64,000 bases of DNA from Zavarzinella sp. (GCA_041399155.1 JAWKTI010000007.1:191122-255121); one strand, 5' to 3'. Counted from the stretch's first letter, positions 16,045 through 25,844 are shown. The notes: generated by a model not told the origin, from the letters alone. Numbers and translations are program-made.

Positions 16045-18270
16045 TCATTCCTGCACGGGCATGCAGACCTGTTCCAGAAGCGTTTCGCATTTTTCCTGAA
16101 TCAGTTCTGCCAGGTTCGGCAGTGGGGTGCCTTCTGGCAGCGATTCCTTCATTCCCGCAATCCAGCGTGGGAAGGAATACATCGTGGACAATGACCCCAC
16201 GGTGACCGGTTCTAACCGCACCATTTTGCCCGACCGTTCTGCTGTCTGCAGCAGGGTTTTGCTCTTGCCAGTCATCGTCAGGTCGTCTTCCGGTCGCAGC
16301 AGAATCAGGTGGTCGATAATCGCTGGTTCGGTGTTCAACACACTCAGTTTCACTTCCAGATCGCGTGGTTTGCCGGCACCTTTCGCCAAAAACAGGCCAA
16401 TGCCCACTTTCCATGGCTGGCCATCTTTGCAGGTCCAGTGGGCAATGCTTACCACGCCGTAGGTGGGGTGTTCGCCGAAGGTATATTCGGGCACCACGTG
16501 CTGCAACCGCCATGGGCCCAGTTTTACCCCGTGGTCGAGGCAGGTCAGCAGGAATTCCCCCAGGCCCGCCTGGATTTCGCGGGTGGCACCGGTTAAGGCA
16601 CCTTCCGGCATCAGTTTGCGGGAGGCAGATCGCTGTTCCTGTGCCAGTAATTCGCTGATCGTTTCCCGATCCAGCGTGGAGGCACTGGCGGCAATTTCCA
16701 GTTCCTGTTCGGTGATCACTTCGATCGATTTCACCGTCACCGCTTCCGGCACCATCGGTGCGACAGGTGCCACCACTTCCGGTTCGGAAATTGCTTCGAT
16801 TTCCTCTGGAGCAATCGTTGTAACTTCCTGCTCTGCAACAACTTCCGTTTCCGGTGTGGGTGTGCTGACCACATTAGCCACACGGTTCACCAGGTGGGCC
16901 GAATTGTTCTCTTCCCCATACACCAGGTGGTCGAACAGGTGGCGACACTGCTGCAGCATATCCCGCAACGTGGGTTCGGTTGAAGCGATTCGGCGAATCT
17001 GCTCTTCCTTAAACGGATAGAGGGAATCGAAATCGCCGTAGTGCACCAATTCATTCAAACTGGCTTCCAAACGAGCCTCTACCACCTTACGCACCAGGTG
17101 CTCGGGTGGGGCTTCCAGTCGCAATGCCTTGATGGTGCCATGCTGAGGCACATGGACCGGGTTATTTAACCGATCCTGTATATAACCATCAAGTGATGGA
17201 ACAAAGCGGTTCCACAGGCCCCGTTCGGCAAAAATCAGGAAGCAAAGACCGTCGATCTGGTGCATCACCTGAACGATGCCAGCGAAAAACGCTTCTGCCA
17301 CGCGGTGGGCATCTTCATTCCGGCGAGCCAGCAGCAAATCTTCCAACTGGTCGAACGCCACCACGACAGGAGTTTTCAGGGCGCGAAATACTTCCATCAT
17401 TACTTTAAACAGTGCCAGCACCAGATCCTGACGCGATGGCCGCACCTGAAATGGCATTTCCACAAATTCGTGGGTAAGGAAACTGGCCAGTTTCGATTCA
17501 TCCCGCAACAGGTAGGAACGCGAGAAACCTTTGAAGATTTCCCGCCGCATCATGCCTGCGGTGTTGTGGGTTTCGGTGCTGTCGACGTACTTTTCGATTA
17601 ATTCCTGCACTGCTTCCACCTTCAGGCCAGCTTCGGTGATTGCCTGATGGATCGGCAGCGATTTTTTCCCTAACTGCTTGTGGCCAGTGATGTTATCGAT
17701 CAGCCATTGGGCGCGTTCCAGTGCCTGACTGTGGCCCAAACCAAGCTTTCTCGCCCACCGACCCAAGCCGGGTGCGGGGAACAGATCCAGTTTTTCTTCG
17801 GTGGTCAGACGGTGCAGGGCGTTGGCCAGCACGCGACGCACCACGTGTTCCCCCACGTAATCGAGTGGGCGGGCCCCACGTTGTTTGCCGCCACCCAGCA
17901 GGGTATCGATAATCTGGAACAGCAGGTATTCCAGAAAATCGGCGTCTTTCTGATAGACACCGGGGGTGACCAGTAATTGCCAGTCGCCATCCCCACCGTG
18001 CTTGATGGAGTGCAGCAAGTGGGTTTTACCCGCACCTTTGTTCCCCAGAATCGGCACCACTTCCGAGTGGGTCGTGGGGTCGTAGCGGTATAAATCGATG
18101 ATTTGCAGCAATAATTCACGTTCCGCGGCATACAAATCCGGCACGTGAAACCTGGCGCAAACCTCATCGTCAGGGTTTCTGGCAAAATAATTGCGAAATG
18201 GGTTTCCGGCCCTTCGCAGTGCTTCCAATGCCCGTCCGTGGTTTGTTCCCGTCATCATGGTGCCAGCCAT
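16045..18270 (-). CDS. large P-loop ATPase of unknown role
   Basis: About 741 residues. After an N-terminal segment the Walker A motif GNKGAGKTHLL is clear (about residue 80), and a Walker B-like VVVAFDQLEDLLL appears around residue 310, followed by further helical regions typical of AAA/STAND-type ATPases. A Glu/Val-rich, probably disordered linker (about residues 470-530) leads into a C-terminal domain of about 210 residues that I do not recognise. I chose the ATG at 18270, preceded by GGGAGG; an earlier ATG pair at 18291 contains that ribosome binding site. It stands alone between a repeat cluster and a divergent P-type ATPase gene. The role is unknown; a nucleic-acid or defence-related function is possible, but nothing adjacent supports it. 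Confidence 0.75.
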   Translation of the reverse strand: MAGTMMTGTNHGRALEALRRAGNPFRNYFARNPDDEVCARFHVPDLYAAERELLLQIIDLYRYDPTTHSEVVPILGNKGAGKTHLLHSIKHGGDGDWQLLVTPGVYQKDADFLEYLLFQIIDTLLGGGKQRGARPLDYVGEHVVRRVLANALHRLTTEEKLDLFPAPGLGRWARKLGLGHSQALERAQWLIDNITGHKQLGKKSLPIHQAITEAGLKVEAVQELIEKYVDSTETHNTAGMMRREIFKGFSRSYLLRDESKLASFLTHEFVEMPFQVRPSRQDLVLALFKVMMEVFRALKTPVVVAFDQLEDLLLARRNEDAHRVAEAFFAGIVQVMHQIDGLCFLIFAERGLWNRFVPSLDGYIQDRLNNPVHVPQHGTIKALRLEAPPEHLVRKVVEARLEASLNELVHYGDFDSLYPFKEEQIRRIASTEPTLRDMLQQCRHLFDHLVYGEENNSAHLVNRVANVVSTPTPETEVVAEQEVTTIAPEEIEAISEPEVVAPVAPMVPEAVTVKSIEVITEQELEIAASASTLDRETISELLAQEQRSASRKLMPEGALTGATREIQAGLGEFLLTCLDHGVKLGPWRLQHVVPEYTFGEHPTYGVVSIAHWTCKDGQPWKVGIGLFLAKGAGKPRDLEVKLSVLNTEPAIIDHLILLRPEDDLTMTGKSKTLLQTAERSGKMVRLEPVTVGSLSTMYSFPRWIAGMKESLPEGTPLPNLAELIQEKCETLLEQVCMPVQE

Positions 18271-18478
18271 TGAACCCTCCCAGTTCATCAATCAGTTCTA
18301 ATCCTTTTTTTCGACCAAATCGGCACGGGAACATCAGTGGAAGTTGCAGAAAGTGCGGTTAAAATCGTTAAATTGGGAATTCTGGGCATTTTGGAATGCG
18401 GTCAACGACTGAAAATATGCGTCAGCAAATCCCATATCTTTAGTAAATAGGATCATTGTTTGGAATTACGGAGCCAAC

Positions 18479-20401
18479 TTGCCAGCATCCCCAGGTAAAG
18501 CAGAATCGGCTGCAAACAACCCTCCCACCAATCAATGGTGGGCTGTTGTCAATAAATTCTGGCATCGGAAATCCCGCGTAATCGCCATTTTCGCCAGTCT
18601 GGCGATCGCTGTACATCTTCTGCTTCGATTTGCGTTTGGTGCGGAGTTCGCCACCCACCAAATGCCTCTATGGATTACGCTAATCTTTGGTGGTGTTCCA
18701 CTCGTGTGGGATCTGCTGCAAAAACTGCTTAAAGGCGACTTTGGCTCCGATCTGCTGGGTGGCATCTCCATTGTGACTTCCGTACTGCTGGGAGAATATC
18801 TGGCAGGTTCGATCATTGTGCTGATGCTTTCAGGTGGTGAAGCGCTGGAACAATATGCCTTGCGCAGTGCTTCATCGGTGCTGGCGGCACTGGCAAAACG
18901 CCTGCCTTCGATTGCCCACCGAAAGCGGACTGGGGAGATTGCCGATATTCCACTGGATGAAATCGACGTGGGTGACACGCTGGTCATCTACCCACATGAT
19001 ATCTGTCCAGTGGATGGAGAAGTGATCGAAGGCCATGGTGTGATGGATGAATCATTTCTGACAGGTGAACCATTTCAGATTACCAAAACATCCGGTTCGC
19101 CAGTGATCTCAGGTGCCATCAATGGTGAATTTGCCCTGACCATCCGTGCAACAAAGCGAGCGGTGGACTCTCGCTACGCCAAAATTATCGAAGTCATGCG
19201 GGAATCGGAATCCACCCGGCCCGAGTTACGGCGACTGGGGGATCGATTGGGTGCAATTTACACACCTGTTGCCCTGAGTGTTGCCCTGATCGCCTGGCTG
19301 ATCAGTGGGGAAGCGATCCGTTTTCTGGCGGTGCTGGTGATTGCGACACCCTGCCCACTGCTGATTGCGATTCCGATTACGATCATCGGTTCCATTTCGC
19401 TGTGTGCACGGCGGGCCATCATCATTAAAAGCCCACTGGCACTGGAACGGATTTCTGAATGTCGGACGGCGATTTTTGATAAAACCGGCACGCTGACTTA
19501 CGGCGAGCCAGGCCTGACGGAACAATTCGTTGCACCCGGTTTTCAACAAAAAGAACTGTTGACTCTGCTTGCCAGTCTGGAACGATATTCCAAACATCCT
19601 CTGGCCAGTGCCATTCTGAATGAAGCGACCTCACAGGGAATTTCGCTGCTGGAAGCCAGTAATGTGGCAGAACTGCCTGGCCAGGGGCTGCGTGGTACCG
19701 TTGCAGGGAATACTGTCCTGGTCACCAGTCGAAAAAAATTACTGGCGCAGCAATTTGCCGGAGTAGAGAACCTCCCACCGAATGCTGGTGGGCTGGAATG
19801 TGTGGTCGTGGTCGATGATCAGTTTGCCGCACTGTTTCGGTTTCGGGATGCCCCACGTGCCGAGAGCCATTCCTTTGTCAGCCATCTGGGGCCCAGGCAC
19901 CAGTTCACGCGGGTGATGATTGTATCTGGGGATCGCGAATCGGAAGTGAAATATCTGGCAGAACAGGTGGGGATCACGGAACTGCATGCCCAGAAAAGTC
20001 CGGAAGAAAAACTGGCGATTGTGCGGCAGGAAACCAGTGCAGCAAAAACGCTTTATGTGGGTGATGGCATCAACGATGCGCCCGCAATGATGGCTGCCAC
20101 AGTGGGGATGTCCATCGGCCAGAACAGCGATGTGACAGCCGAAGCGGCCAGCGTGGTGGTGATGGATAACTCGCTGCAGAAAGTGGATGAGTTTATGCAT
20201 ATCAGCCGCCGGATGCGAATTATTGCTCTGCAGTGCGCTGTCGGCGGCATGGCATTGAGCATCATTGGGATGTTGTTCGCCGCAGCAGGGTATTTAAGCC
20301 CCGTTACTGGGGCCATTTTGCAGGAAATCATCGATGTGCTTGCGGTTATGAATGCTCTACGTGCGGCCTGGCCTCCAAAGGTCCTCCACGACCTGCATTA
20401 A
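18479..20401 (+). CDS. P1B-type (heavy-metal-like) cation-transporting ATPase
   Basis: A 640-residue P-type ATPase. Family motifs are TGEP, the phosphorylation site DKTGT, GDGINDAP and the membrane motif ATPCPLLIAIP. The last has CPL instead of the CPC or CPH commonly found in Cu, Zn and Cd pumps, and there is no N-terminal heavy-metal-associated domain. Several transmembrane segments precede the actuator domain and two follow the catalytic domains, as in P1B pumps. The first codon is TTG at 18479, supported by GGAG five bases upstream; I see no in-frame ATG near it. The transported ion is uncertain. It is divergent from the large ATPase gene, with a shared promoter region of about 200 bp. 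Confidence 0.88.
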   Translation: MPASPGKAESAANNPPTNQWWAVVNKFWHRKSRVIAIFASLAIAVHLLLRFAFGAEFATHQMPLWITLIFGGVPLVWDLLQKLLKGDFGSDLLGGISIVTSVLLGEYLAGSIIVLMLSGGEALEQYALRSASSVLAALAKRLPSIAHRKRTGEIADIPLDEIDVGDTLVIYPHDICPVDGEVIEGHGVMDESFLTGEPFQITKTSGSPVISGAINGEFALTIRATKRAVDSRYAKIIEVMRESESTRPELRRLGDRLGAIYTPVALSVALIAWLISGEAIRFLAVLVIATPCPLLIAIPITIIGSISLCARRAIIIKSPLALERISECRTAIFDKTGTLTYGEPGLTEQFVAPGFQQKELLTLLASLERYSKHPLASAILNEATSQGISLLEASNVAELPGQGLRGTVAGNTVLVTSRKKLLAQQFAGVENLPPNAGGLECVVVVDDQFAALFRFRDAPRAESHSFVSHLGPRHQFTRVMIVSGDRESEVKYLAEQVGITELHAQKSPEEKLAIVRQETSAAKTLYVGDGINDAPAMMAATVGMSIGQNSDVTAEAASVVVMDNSLQKVDEFMHISRRMRIIALQCAVGGMALSIIGMLFAAAGYLSPVTGAILQEIIDVLAVMNALRAAWPPKVLHDLH

Positions 20402-20777
20402 TCCAATCCGCGGTTAGCGGCATCGAACCGTAAGCGCCAGTGACATAATAACTGTGTTAGCAGTGGTTGCCTTCATAGCCCGCAGCGCAAGCAAGGGAGT
20501 TTCTTATTTATCCCACGCAAAGACGCGAAGACGCAAAGCGAAAACAACAATCATACGAGCGAGAAATATAGAACTGCCGGTGTCACTTTGCCATCACGAG
20601 CTGGTGCGTGAGCGGAGGACAATTACTGGATGTGCCGCAGCCCACACTAATTGTGGATTGTCTTTCCTGATATGATGGCACATCTGTACATACCTTCCCT
20701 GCAGGGAGCCTTGTCAAGCGTTAAAAACAAACTATGTTAATAGATTAGGTTCGAATATGACAGCCAGGAGCTCTACG
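20402..20777. other. non-coding interval with repeat fragments
   Basis: No credible gene. It holds a short direct-repeat-like run, ACGCAAAGACGCGAAGACGC, around 20515-20535, a module GCCCGCAGCGCAAGCAAGGG near 20479, and a small palindrome CCCTGCAGGG near 20697. These look like dispersed intergenic repeats. The promoter of the acidic-protein gene probably lies near the end of the interval. Confidence 0.5.
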
Positions 20778-21221
20778 ATGCCGCGTAAGAAAAAGTCTGC
20801 CGACAATCCGGACATCGATGATGAATTGGATGAAGAGCTTGATGAGACTGAAGAAGTCGATGAGCTTGATGATGATATCGACATCGAAGACGATGACATC
20901 GACGAAGAAGATATAGATATCGATGATGAAGATCTCGACGAAGAGATTATCGATCCCATCGAAGATGAGGATGAAGACGAGGATCGTCCGAAAAAGAAGA
21001 AAAAGCCCAAAGCCAAAGCCGCACCCAAGAAGCCACGTGCGTCCAAGAAGAATCAGCGCATGAAGGCAGTGTGGGTGGTGTACGATAACTCGAACAAATC
21101 GGTCGAAACTTACCCGTACAACCAGAAAGAAGCGGCAGAGCAGTATATTGTGGAAAAGACCGATGAAAAGAAATCGTTCTTCCTGCAACTGGTCAAAGTT
21201 CCTCTCGAAGAAAAGAAATAA
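20778..21221 (+). CDS. acidic low-complexity protein with conserved C-terminal part
   Basis: A 147-residue protein in three segments: a short basic start (MPRKKKS), about 70 residues almost entirely Asp, Glu, Ile and Leu, then a Lys/Pro-rich linker (KKKKKPKAKAAPKKP) and a folded-looking C-terminal part of about 50 residues beginning MKAVWVVYDNSNKSVETYPY. The start at 20778 is favoured because AGGAG lies seven bases upstream; another ATG at 20757 is less well placed. The charge pattern could suit a nucleic-acid-associated or chaperone-like protein, but the function is unknown. It is monocistronic. Confidence 0.7.
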   Translation: MPRKKKSADNPDIDDELDEELDETEEVDELDDDIDIEDDDIDEEDIDIDDEDLDEEIIDPIEDEDEDEDRPKKKKKPKAKAAPKKPRASKKNQRMKAVWVVYDNSNKSVETYPYNQKEAAEQYIVEKTDEKKSFFLQLVKVPLEEKK

Positions 21222-21512
21222 CCTTTCCCGATCGGCTCCTCAACGATCGTTCGCCCTTGCCACAGTTCTGCGACAATCAAATTAGTGGTTTAATTTTCAG
21301 TATTTTTCAATTTTAGTGAAACTTTTTCTACTCTTTGTGCGTCTTAATACTGTTCATAATTCCAATTCATGGAATTTATGACCAGTTGATGAGAGAATAT
21401 TCATGAGTGAAAATTCATTAAAGCCAGGTGCGGTCCCAAAATTCGATTCCCCTTCACCAATTTCACCTTTTCGGCTATTCCACCACGGGTGGCTGTTGTG
21501 GAGTGGGTAATT

Positions 21513-24374
21513 GTGGACAAATTCTCCTGGCGAATTGGTGGTTGGGCATTCTGTTGCTTCTTCTGGGTGGCACTTGTCGCTCCTGCGGCAGATCGCATCC
21601 ACGAAAACAGCTTTTCCGGGAAACGTGTCAGCTTCATTCGTGGTGCGGAAAACGTCAAGCTCACTGAAAAGACGCACGAGCTTTCCGAAACACGCACCCG
21701 CAGCTTGCCCACCTCGGAACATATTGTGGTCAGCACCATTGTGAATCGTGCGGGGGGCACCTACGCCTATTACTATTACCCCACGCCGAAAGCATTGGTC
21801 AGCGAAGAACTGACTGCCGCACTGTGGGTGCATTCCAACAAACCGGGAGTACGGTTACTGATGCGGCTGGTGCTGCCCAAAGAACGCAACCCAAACCGCA
21901 TTGAAGAACCACTGACCACGGTAGTGCAGGTGGATACCTACAAAGGACCGGCAGGGGGCTGGCAACGCCTGACCTTGCGTCGGCCACTGGACCTGTTGCA
22001 GGCGGAAAAAACGGCTCTGCAACTGAAACTGAAAAAGCCCATCGACACCACTGGTGCGTACGTCGATCAATTGCTTTTGGATCTGCATACTGGCCCAGGC
22101 GAAACCGAAGTCTATCTGGATAATCTGGAAATCTCGCCAGTGGAATCAGAGCCAATTGTCAAGGATCCGAAAATCAACCCACCTGTGAAGACCCATCTGG
22201 CAATCCCGGTGGCGTTTGATCGCAATCGGATTCTGGTGGGCAATAAGCAGTTTCTGCCCAGGTTTATCCGTTATACTGGTATCCCACTGTCGGTGATCCA
22301 TGCTTCGGGCATGAATTCACTTTATGTGGATGGCACCGCACCGAAAGATGTGCTGGAAAACGCGATCAACAACTATCAGTTCTGGCTGATTGCGAATCTG
22401 GCCCCTCTGATGCCAAAGGAAAACCCCCGCGTGCCGGGTGTGCTGATGGCCAACGATACCGATACGCTCATTGGGGCAATCAGCAAGTTCCAATCGCTCG
22501 ATGGCGTGCTCTACTGGGACCTGGGATCACTGGAAAAGAAGGATCTCTCTTCCGTGATTACCACCACCGAAGCGATTCGACGTGCCGACCCACTGCGACC
22601 GATTGCGGGCGATATCTGGGATGGCAACGAATCTTTTTCCAGTGCATTGAATTTGACAGGCTTTCACCGGATGCCCCTTCATAGCACAATGGAGCTGGAT
22701 AATTATGCTCAATGGATGCAGGAAAGACAACGCCTGGCAATTGGTTCGCGATTTTCCTGGACGTGGATACAAACCCACATGCCGGAACATCAGTTGCGAA
22801 TGCTCTACCAGAAAGGCAGCGATGATCGATTTGACCATCCTGTGGGGCCCGCACCCGAACAGATTCGCCTGCTGACTTATCTGGCAGTGGCGAACGGCAT
22901 GAAGGGATTGGGCTTCTGGTCCGATCGCTTTCTTGGAGATGCCTTAACCGGCAAGAGCCGCATGCTGCAACTGGCACTGCTCAATCAGGAATTGGAAATG
23001 CTGCAGCCAGTGCTGCTGACTGCGAATGGTCGCCCGGAATGGATTACCACTTCTGATCCAAATGTACGTGCGGCAGTGATCCGCAGTCCGAAAGGAATTC
23101 TGGTGCTGCCAATCTGGATTGGTAGTGGTTCGCAGTGCGTGCCACCTCAGGGGGCAGTGAAGAACCTGAAAATTGTGGTGCCACAAGTGCCCGATGGCAC
23201 CGCACCGTGGGAAATAACGCCTGTGCGTGTGCAATCAATCCACGCAAACACCCGCGTGGTACCAGGTGGGATGGAAGTTACCATTGCAGAATTCGATCTG
23301 ACCAGCCTGGTGGTATTTACCGGCGACCTGCAAACAGGTGGCTGGATTGAAAACTGGCAGAACCATACGAAACGGATTCGTTCCCACGCTGCATCGTGGG
23401 CGTGCGATCTGGCAGAAGAACAATATCGGCAGACGGTGTTCACCCACGAATTGTTAAAGGGGCGGGCACCAAAGGTAGAAAAGGCGGAGTATCTGTTGCA
23501 TGATGCCTACAAGCGATTGTTGCAGGCTCAGCGGGATCGCCAGGGTGGCAACGATGAATCGGCCTATCTGGAAGCGATGCGTGTGCTGCGGCCATTGCGG
23601 GTATTGCAGAGAATATATTGGGACGATGCCACTGCCAGCACCACGTATGCGGGGGCTAGTCCGTTTGCCATCAGTTATCACACGCTGCCACAGCACTGGG
23701 AGTTGGCCCGGCAGGTATATGCCAGCGAAACTGGACAGAACCTGTTGCCCACCGGGAACTTTGACCATCTGCTCCCACGTGGGAAAGAAATTGATGTCAA
23801 AGATTTGATAGGTTGGGAGGTGCAACAACTTACCAACGATCCAGTAGTGATGCGTGCTTCGCTGATCGAGGCTTCCAGTGTTGAAGACCCAAAACCAGTT
23901 CGCGATACCACGCGATTGCCTTATGATCCTACCAGTCCGTTGAAGAAATCGTTCCCACCAGAAGACCCCCGGCCTAACCTGGGGCAAACGGTGCTGAAGT
24001 TGGAGATGCTGCCCAAGCCCGTGCCGAAGGTGGAAGGTGAAGACCCACCTTACGAACCATTGGCACTGGATAAATCGTTTCTTTCGGTCACTTCACCGGA
24101 AATTCGCCACGCACCTGGACAGTGGGTGCGAATCACCGGCTGGATGAAGATACCCGCAGGTATCCGTGCCAGTGCGGATGGAGCAATGATCTACGATTCT
24201 GTCGGTGGGGAAACGCTGGCAGTCCGCCAACGCGGGCCATCCACCTGGAAGAAATTTGTGCTATACCGCCAGGTGCCAGCAAATGGTTCGATCCGAGTGC
24301 GCCTGGCACTGACGGGCATGGGAACCGCCTACTTCGACCAGATTCAGGTAGAACCCCTGATCTTCCGAAAGTAG
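21513..24374 (+). CDS. large secreted protein of unknown function
   Basis: About 953 residues with a signal-peptide-like start (basic DKFSWR, then hydrophobic WAFCCFFWVALVAPAAD). The frame is open upstream to GTG codons at 21489 and 21498; I prefer the GTG at 21513, which has GAGTGG upstream. The region to about residue 220 looks like a beta-sandwich (ending in VYLDNLEISPV), the middle like a TIM-barrel region (for example GVLYWDLGSLEKKD and GLGFWSDRFLG), and another beta-sandwich sits at the C-terminus (ending in AYFDQIQVEPL). That arrangement is common in carbohydrate-active enzymes, but I cannot name a glycoside hydrolase family or point to catalytic acids. Export is likely. Confidence 0.7.
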   Translation: MDKFSWRIGGWAFCCFFWVALVAPAADRIHENSFSGKRVSFIRGAENVKLTEKTHELSETRTRSLPTSEHIVVSTIVNRAGGTYAYYYYPTPKALVSEELTAALWVHSNKPGVRLLMRLVLPKERNPNRIEEPLTTVVQVDTYKGPAGGWQRLTLRRPLDLLQAEKTALQLKLKKPIDTTGAYVDQLLLDLHTGPGETEVYLDNLEISPVESEPIVKDPKINPPVKTHLAIPVAFDRNRILVGNKQFLPRFIRYTGIPLSVIHASGMNSLYVDGTAPKDVLENAINNYQFWLIANLAPLMPKENPRVPGVLMANDTDTLIGAISKFQSLDGVLYWDLGSLEKKDLSSVITTTEAIRRADPLRPIAGDIWDGNESFSSALNLTGFHRMPLHSTMELDNYAQWMQERQRLAIGSRFSWTWIQTHMPEHQLRMLYQKGSDDRFDHPVGPAPEQIRLLTYLAVANGMKGLGFWSDRFLGDALTGKSRMLQLALLNQELEMLQPVLLTANGRPEWITTSDPNVRAAVIRSPKGILVLPIWIGSGSQCVPPQGAVKNLKIVVPQVPDGTAPWEITPVRVQSIHANTRVVPGGMEVTIAEFDLTSLVVFTGDLQTGGWIENWQNHTKRIRSHAASWACDLAEEQYRQTVFTHELLKGRAPKVEKAEYLLHDAYKRLLQAQRDRQGGNDESAYLEAMRVLRPLRVLQRIYWDDATASTTYAGASPFAISYHTLPQHWELARQVYASETGQNLLPTGNFDHLLPRGKEIDVKDLIGWEVQQLTNDPVVMRASLIEASSVEDPKPVRDTTRLPYDPTSPLKKSFPPEDPRPNLGQTVLKLEMLPKPVPKVEGEDPPYEPLALDKSFLSVTSPEIRHAPGQWVRITGWMKIPAGIRASADGAMIYDSVGGETLAVRQRGPSTWKKFVLYRQVPANGSIRVRLALTGMGTAYFDQIQVEPLIFRK

Positions 24375-24849
24375 CGGCACCACGGATCCTCGACCGGAAA
24401 GTGGCGTGTCTCCCACAGGAATAAATACGCGCGGGTTTCGAGTAATTGTGATTATGGCTGTTTAATGCTTATTGTCTTTTGGCCCTGAAGGGGCCATTCT
24501 GTCAGCCCAGGGTGAGCGAAGCGAGCCCTGGGAAAAGAATTTACCATACCCGCGGCCCTGAAGGGGCCGTTCAAAATGGGTCTAAGTTCTGATTAAATCT
24601 GTTTGATTCATCACTTCGAATTTGAACGGCCCCTACAGGGCCGAAGATTTTTTGTGTATGTTACCCAGGGCTCGCTTCGCTCACCCTGGGCTGGTAGAAT
24701 CGACACCTTCAGTGTCGAAGACAATTCAAGCAAGTGCAAGAGTTGCAGAACTAAAAAATGATACCGGCAATTAAACTGTGACAAAGCACGATAGAAGATT
24801 TTTCGGTCAATTAAATCGCACGACTCCTAATCGCTTAAACCTTTATTAG
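24375..24849. repeat. intergenic region with nested palindromic repeats
   Basis: Between two genes lies a third nested palindrome cluster. The outer arms are a 30-bp perfect inverted repeat at 24503-24532 and 24664-24693, each arm itself a palindrome around GAGCGAAGCGAGC. Inner arms lie at 24554-24575 and 24621-24642, built on GGCCCTGAAGGGGCC. A further small palindrome, GACACCTTCAGTGTC, lies near 24702. No gene is visible. The paired outer arms would form a hairpin of about 190 bases if transcribed and could end transcription of the upstream gene. Confidence 0.7.
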
Positions 24850-25599
24850 TCATCCGTGGTGCTGAATACGGTACAGAGAGCCTTGCAGTCGGATACCACC
24901 TGGTTCACCTGCTTTCACCACCGATTGTTCATAGCGGAAGCCATTTCTCACCAGAGTTTCCCGAAAAAAGCCTGCGGGCGTGCGATCCTGATCGGTGAAT
25001 AATGCGATCCCACCTGGGGCGAGCATTACTTTCAGCAGCCCCACCAGTGGTTCAATATTCCGCATTTCGTAAGTCAGATCTGCCCCCAGAATCACCGAAA
25101 ACTGCTGATCGGGCCATGGGAAACGCCAATCGAGTGGTTTTGTCTGAAAATCGAACAGTTTATTTTTTCTGGCGTTCTGCTCAACAAACTTCAGTGGTGC
25201 CAGATCGTAGTCGGTGAAAGTGACATGCAGACCGCACGCCAAGGCGGTCAGACCTGGGATTCCCAGGCCGCACCCCAGCTCCAGGGCATGTAGTTTGTTC
25301 TCTTTATGGGGGAAACGAGACCAGTCTTCTTTGGCAACAGATTTCGCCAGCATGCGGCTGGCAGGCCACAAATCGGCCCAGTAAGGCATGTAATCGTCCA
25401 CTTCGTGGGCCGCACGCACCAGCGGGTCGTCCAGCAGTTCATATGAATCGGCGGGGCGGGTGATGTGAAAGCGAAATCGATCGATGATGACGATCTCGGT
25501 GGTATGTTCACTGATCGCTGCTGCTGGCGTTTCCACAATCTGTGGTTCAGTGGGGGTGGGTTCCGGCTTATTGCCGGGTGCATCATAACGTAAACGCAT
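24850..25599 (-). CDS. class I SAM-dependent methyltransferase (METTL21-like)
   Basis: A 249-residue protein with a Rossmann-type methyltransferase core: motif I is LELGCGLGIPGL, the acidic end of strand 2 is TFTDYD, and VILGADLTYE follows at the position of motif IV. The PYWADLWPAS segment before motif I is typical of the lysine-methyltransferase-like group that also includes nicotinamide-N-methylase relatives. The ATG abuts the stop of the upstream small gene (TGA then ATG), which points to translational coupling. The N-terminal 40 residues are Pro/Thr-rich and probably disordered. The likely substrate is a protein lysine or a small molecule; this cannot be decided from the sequence. Confidence 0.85.
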   Translation of the reverse strand: MRLRYDAPGNKPEPTPTEPQIVETPAAAISEHTTEIVIIDRFRFHITRPADSYELLDDPLVRAAHEVDDYMPYWADLWPASRMLAKSVAKEDWSRFPHKENKLHALELGCGLGIPGLTALACGLHVTFTDYDLAPLKFVEQNARKNKLFDFQTKPLDWRFPWPDQQFSVILGADLTYEMRNIEPLVGLLKVMLAPGGIALFTDQDRTPAGFFRETLVRNGFRYEQSVVKAGEPGGIRLQGSLYRIQHHG

Positions 25600-25836
25600 T
25601 CAAGAACCGTTTGCAGAAATCACTTGTGGTGTATGTCCCATTGCCCGCAATTCTTCCACGACGGCCTGCACGCGACCAGGCCGCACCAGCAGCACACGGT
25701 CTGTTAATCGCCCTGCAACATCCAGTTGCAGTTTTTTGCGGGTCAGAATCTCTTCTACCAGCACTGGGTCGGAGGTGACCACTAACGACACGCGACGATG
25801 AACTTTCGCAGGGATTCGATTACCAGGTTGAGCCAC
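25600..25836 (-). CDS. small protein, middle gene of transglutaminase operon
   Basis: A small protein of about 78 residues with a beta-alpha pattern (VHRRVSLVVTSDPVLVEEIL, then VLLVRPGRVQAVVEELRAMG). I do not recognise the family. GTG at 25836, with GAGG six or seven bases upstream, is the better start; the frame is open to TTG at 25848, overlapping the end of the transglutaminase gene. Its stop abuts the start codon of the methyltransferase gene. It belongs to a tight three-gene operon, but the order gives no clear hint of its job. Confidence 0.65.
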   Translation of the reverse strand: MAQPGNRIPAKVHRRVSLVVTSDPVLVEEILTRKKLQLDVAGRLTDRVLLVRPGRVQAVVEELRAMGHTPQVISANGS

Positions 25837-25844
25837 AAGATACC

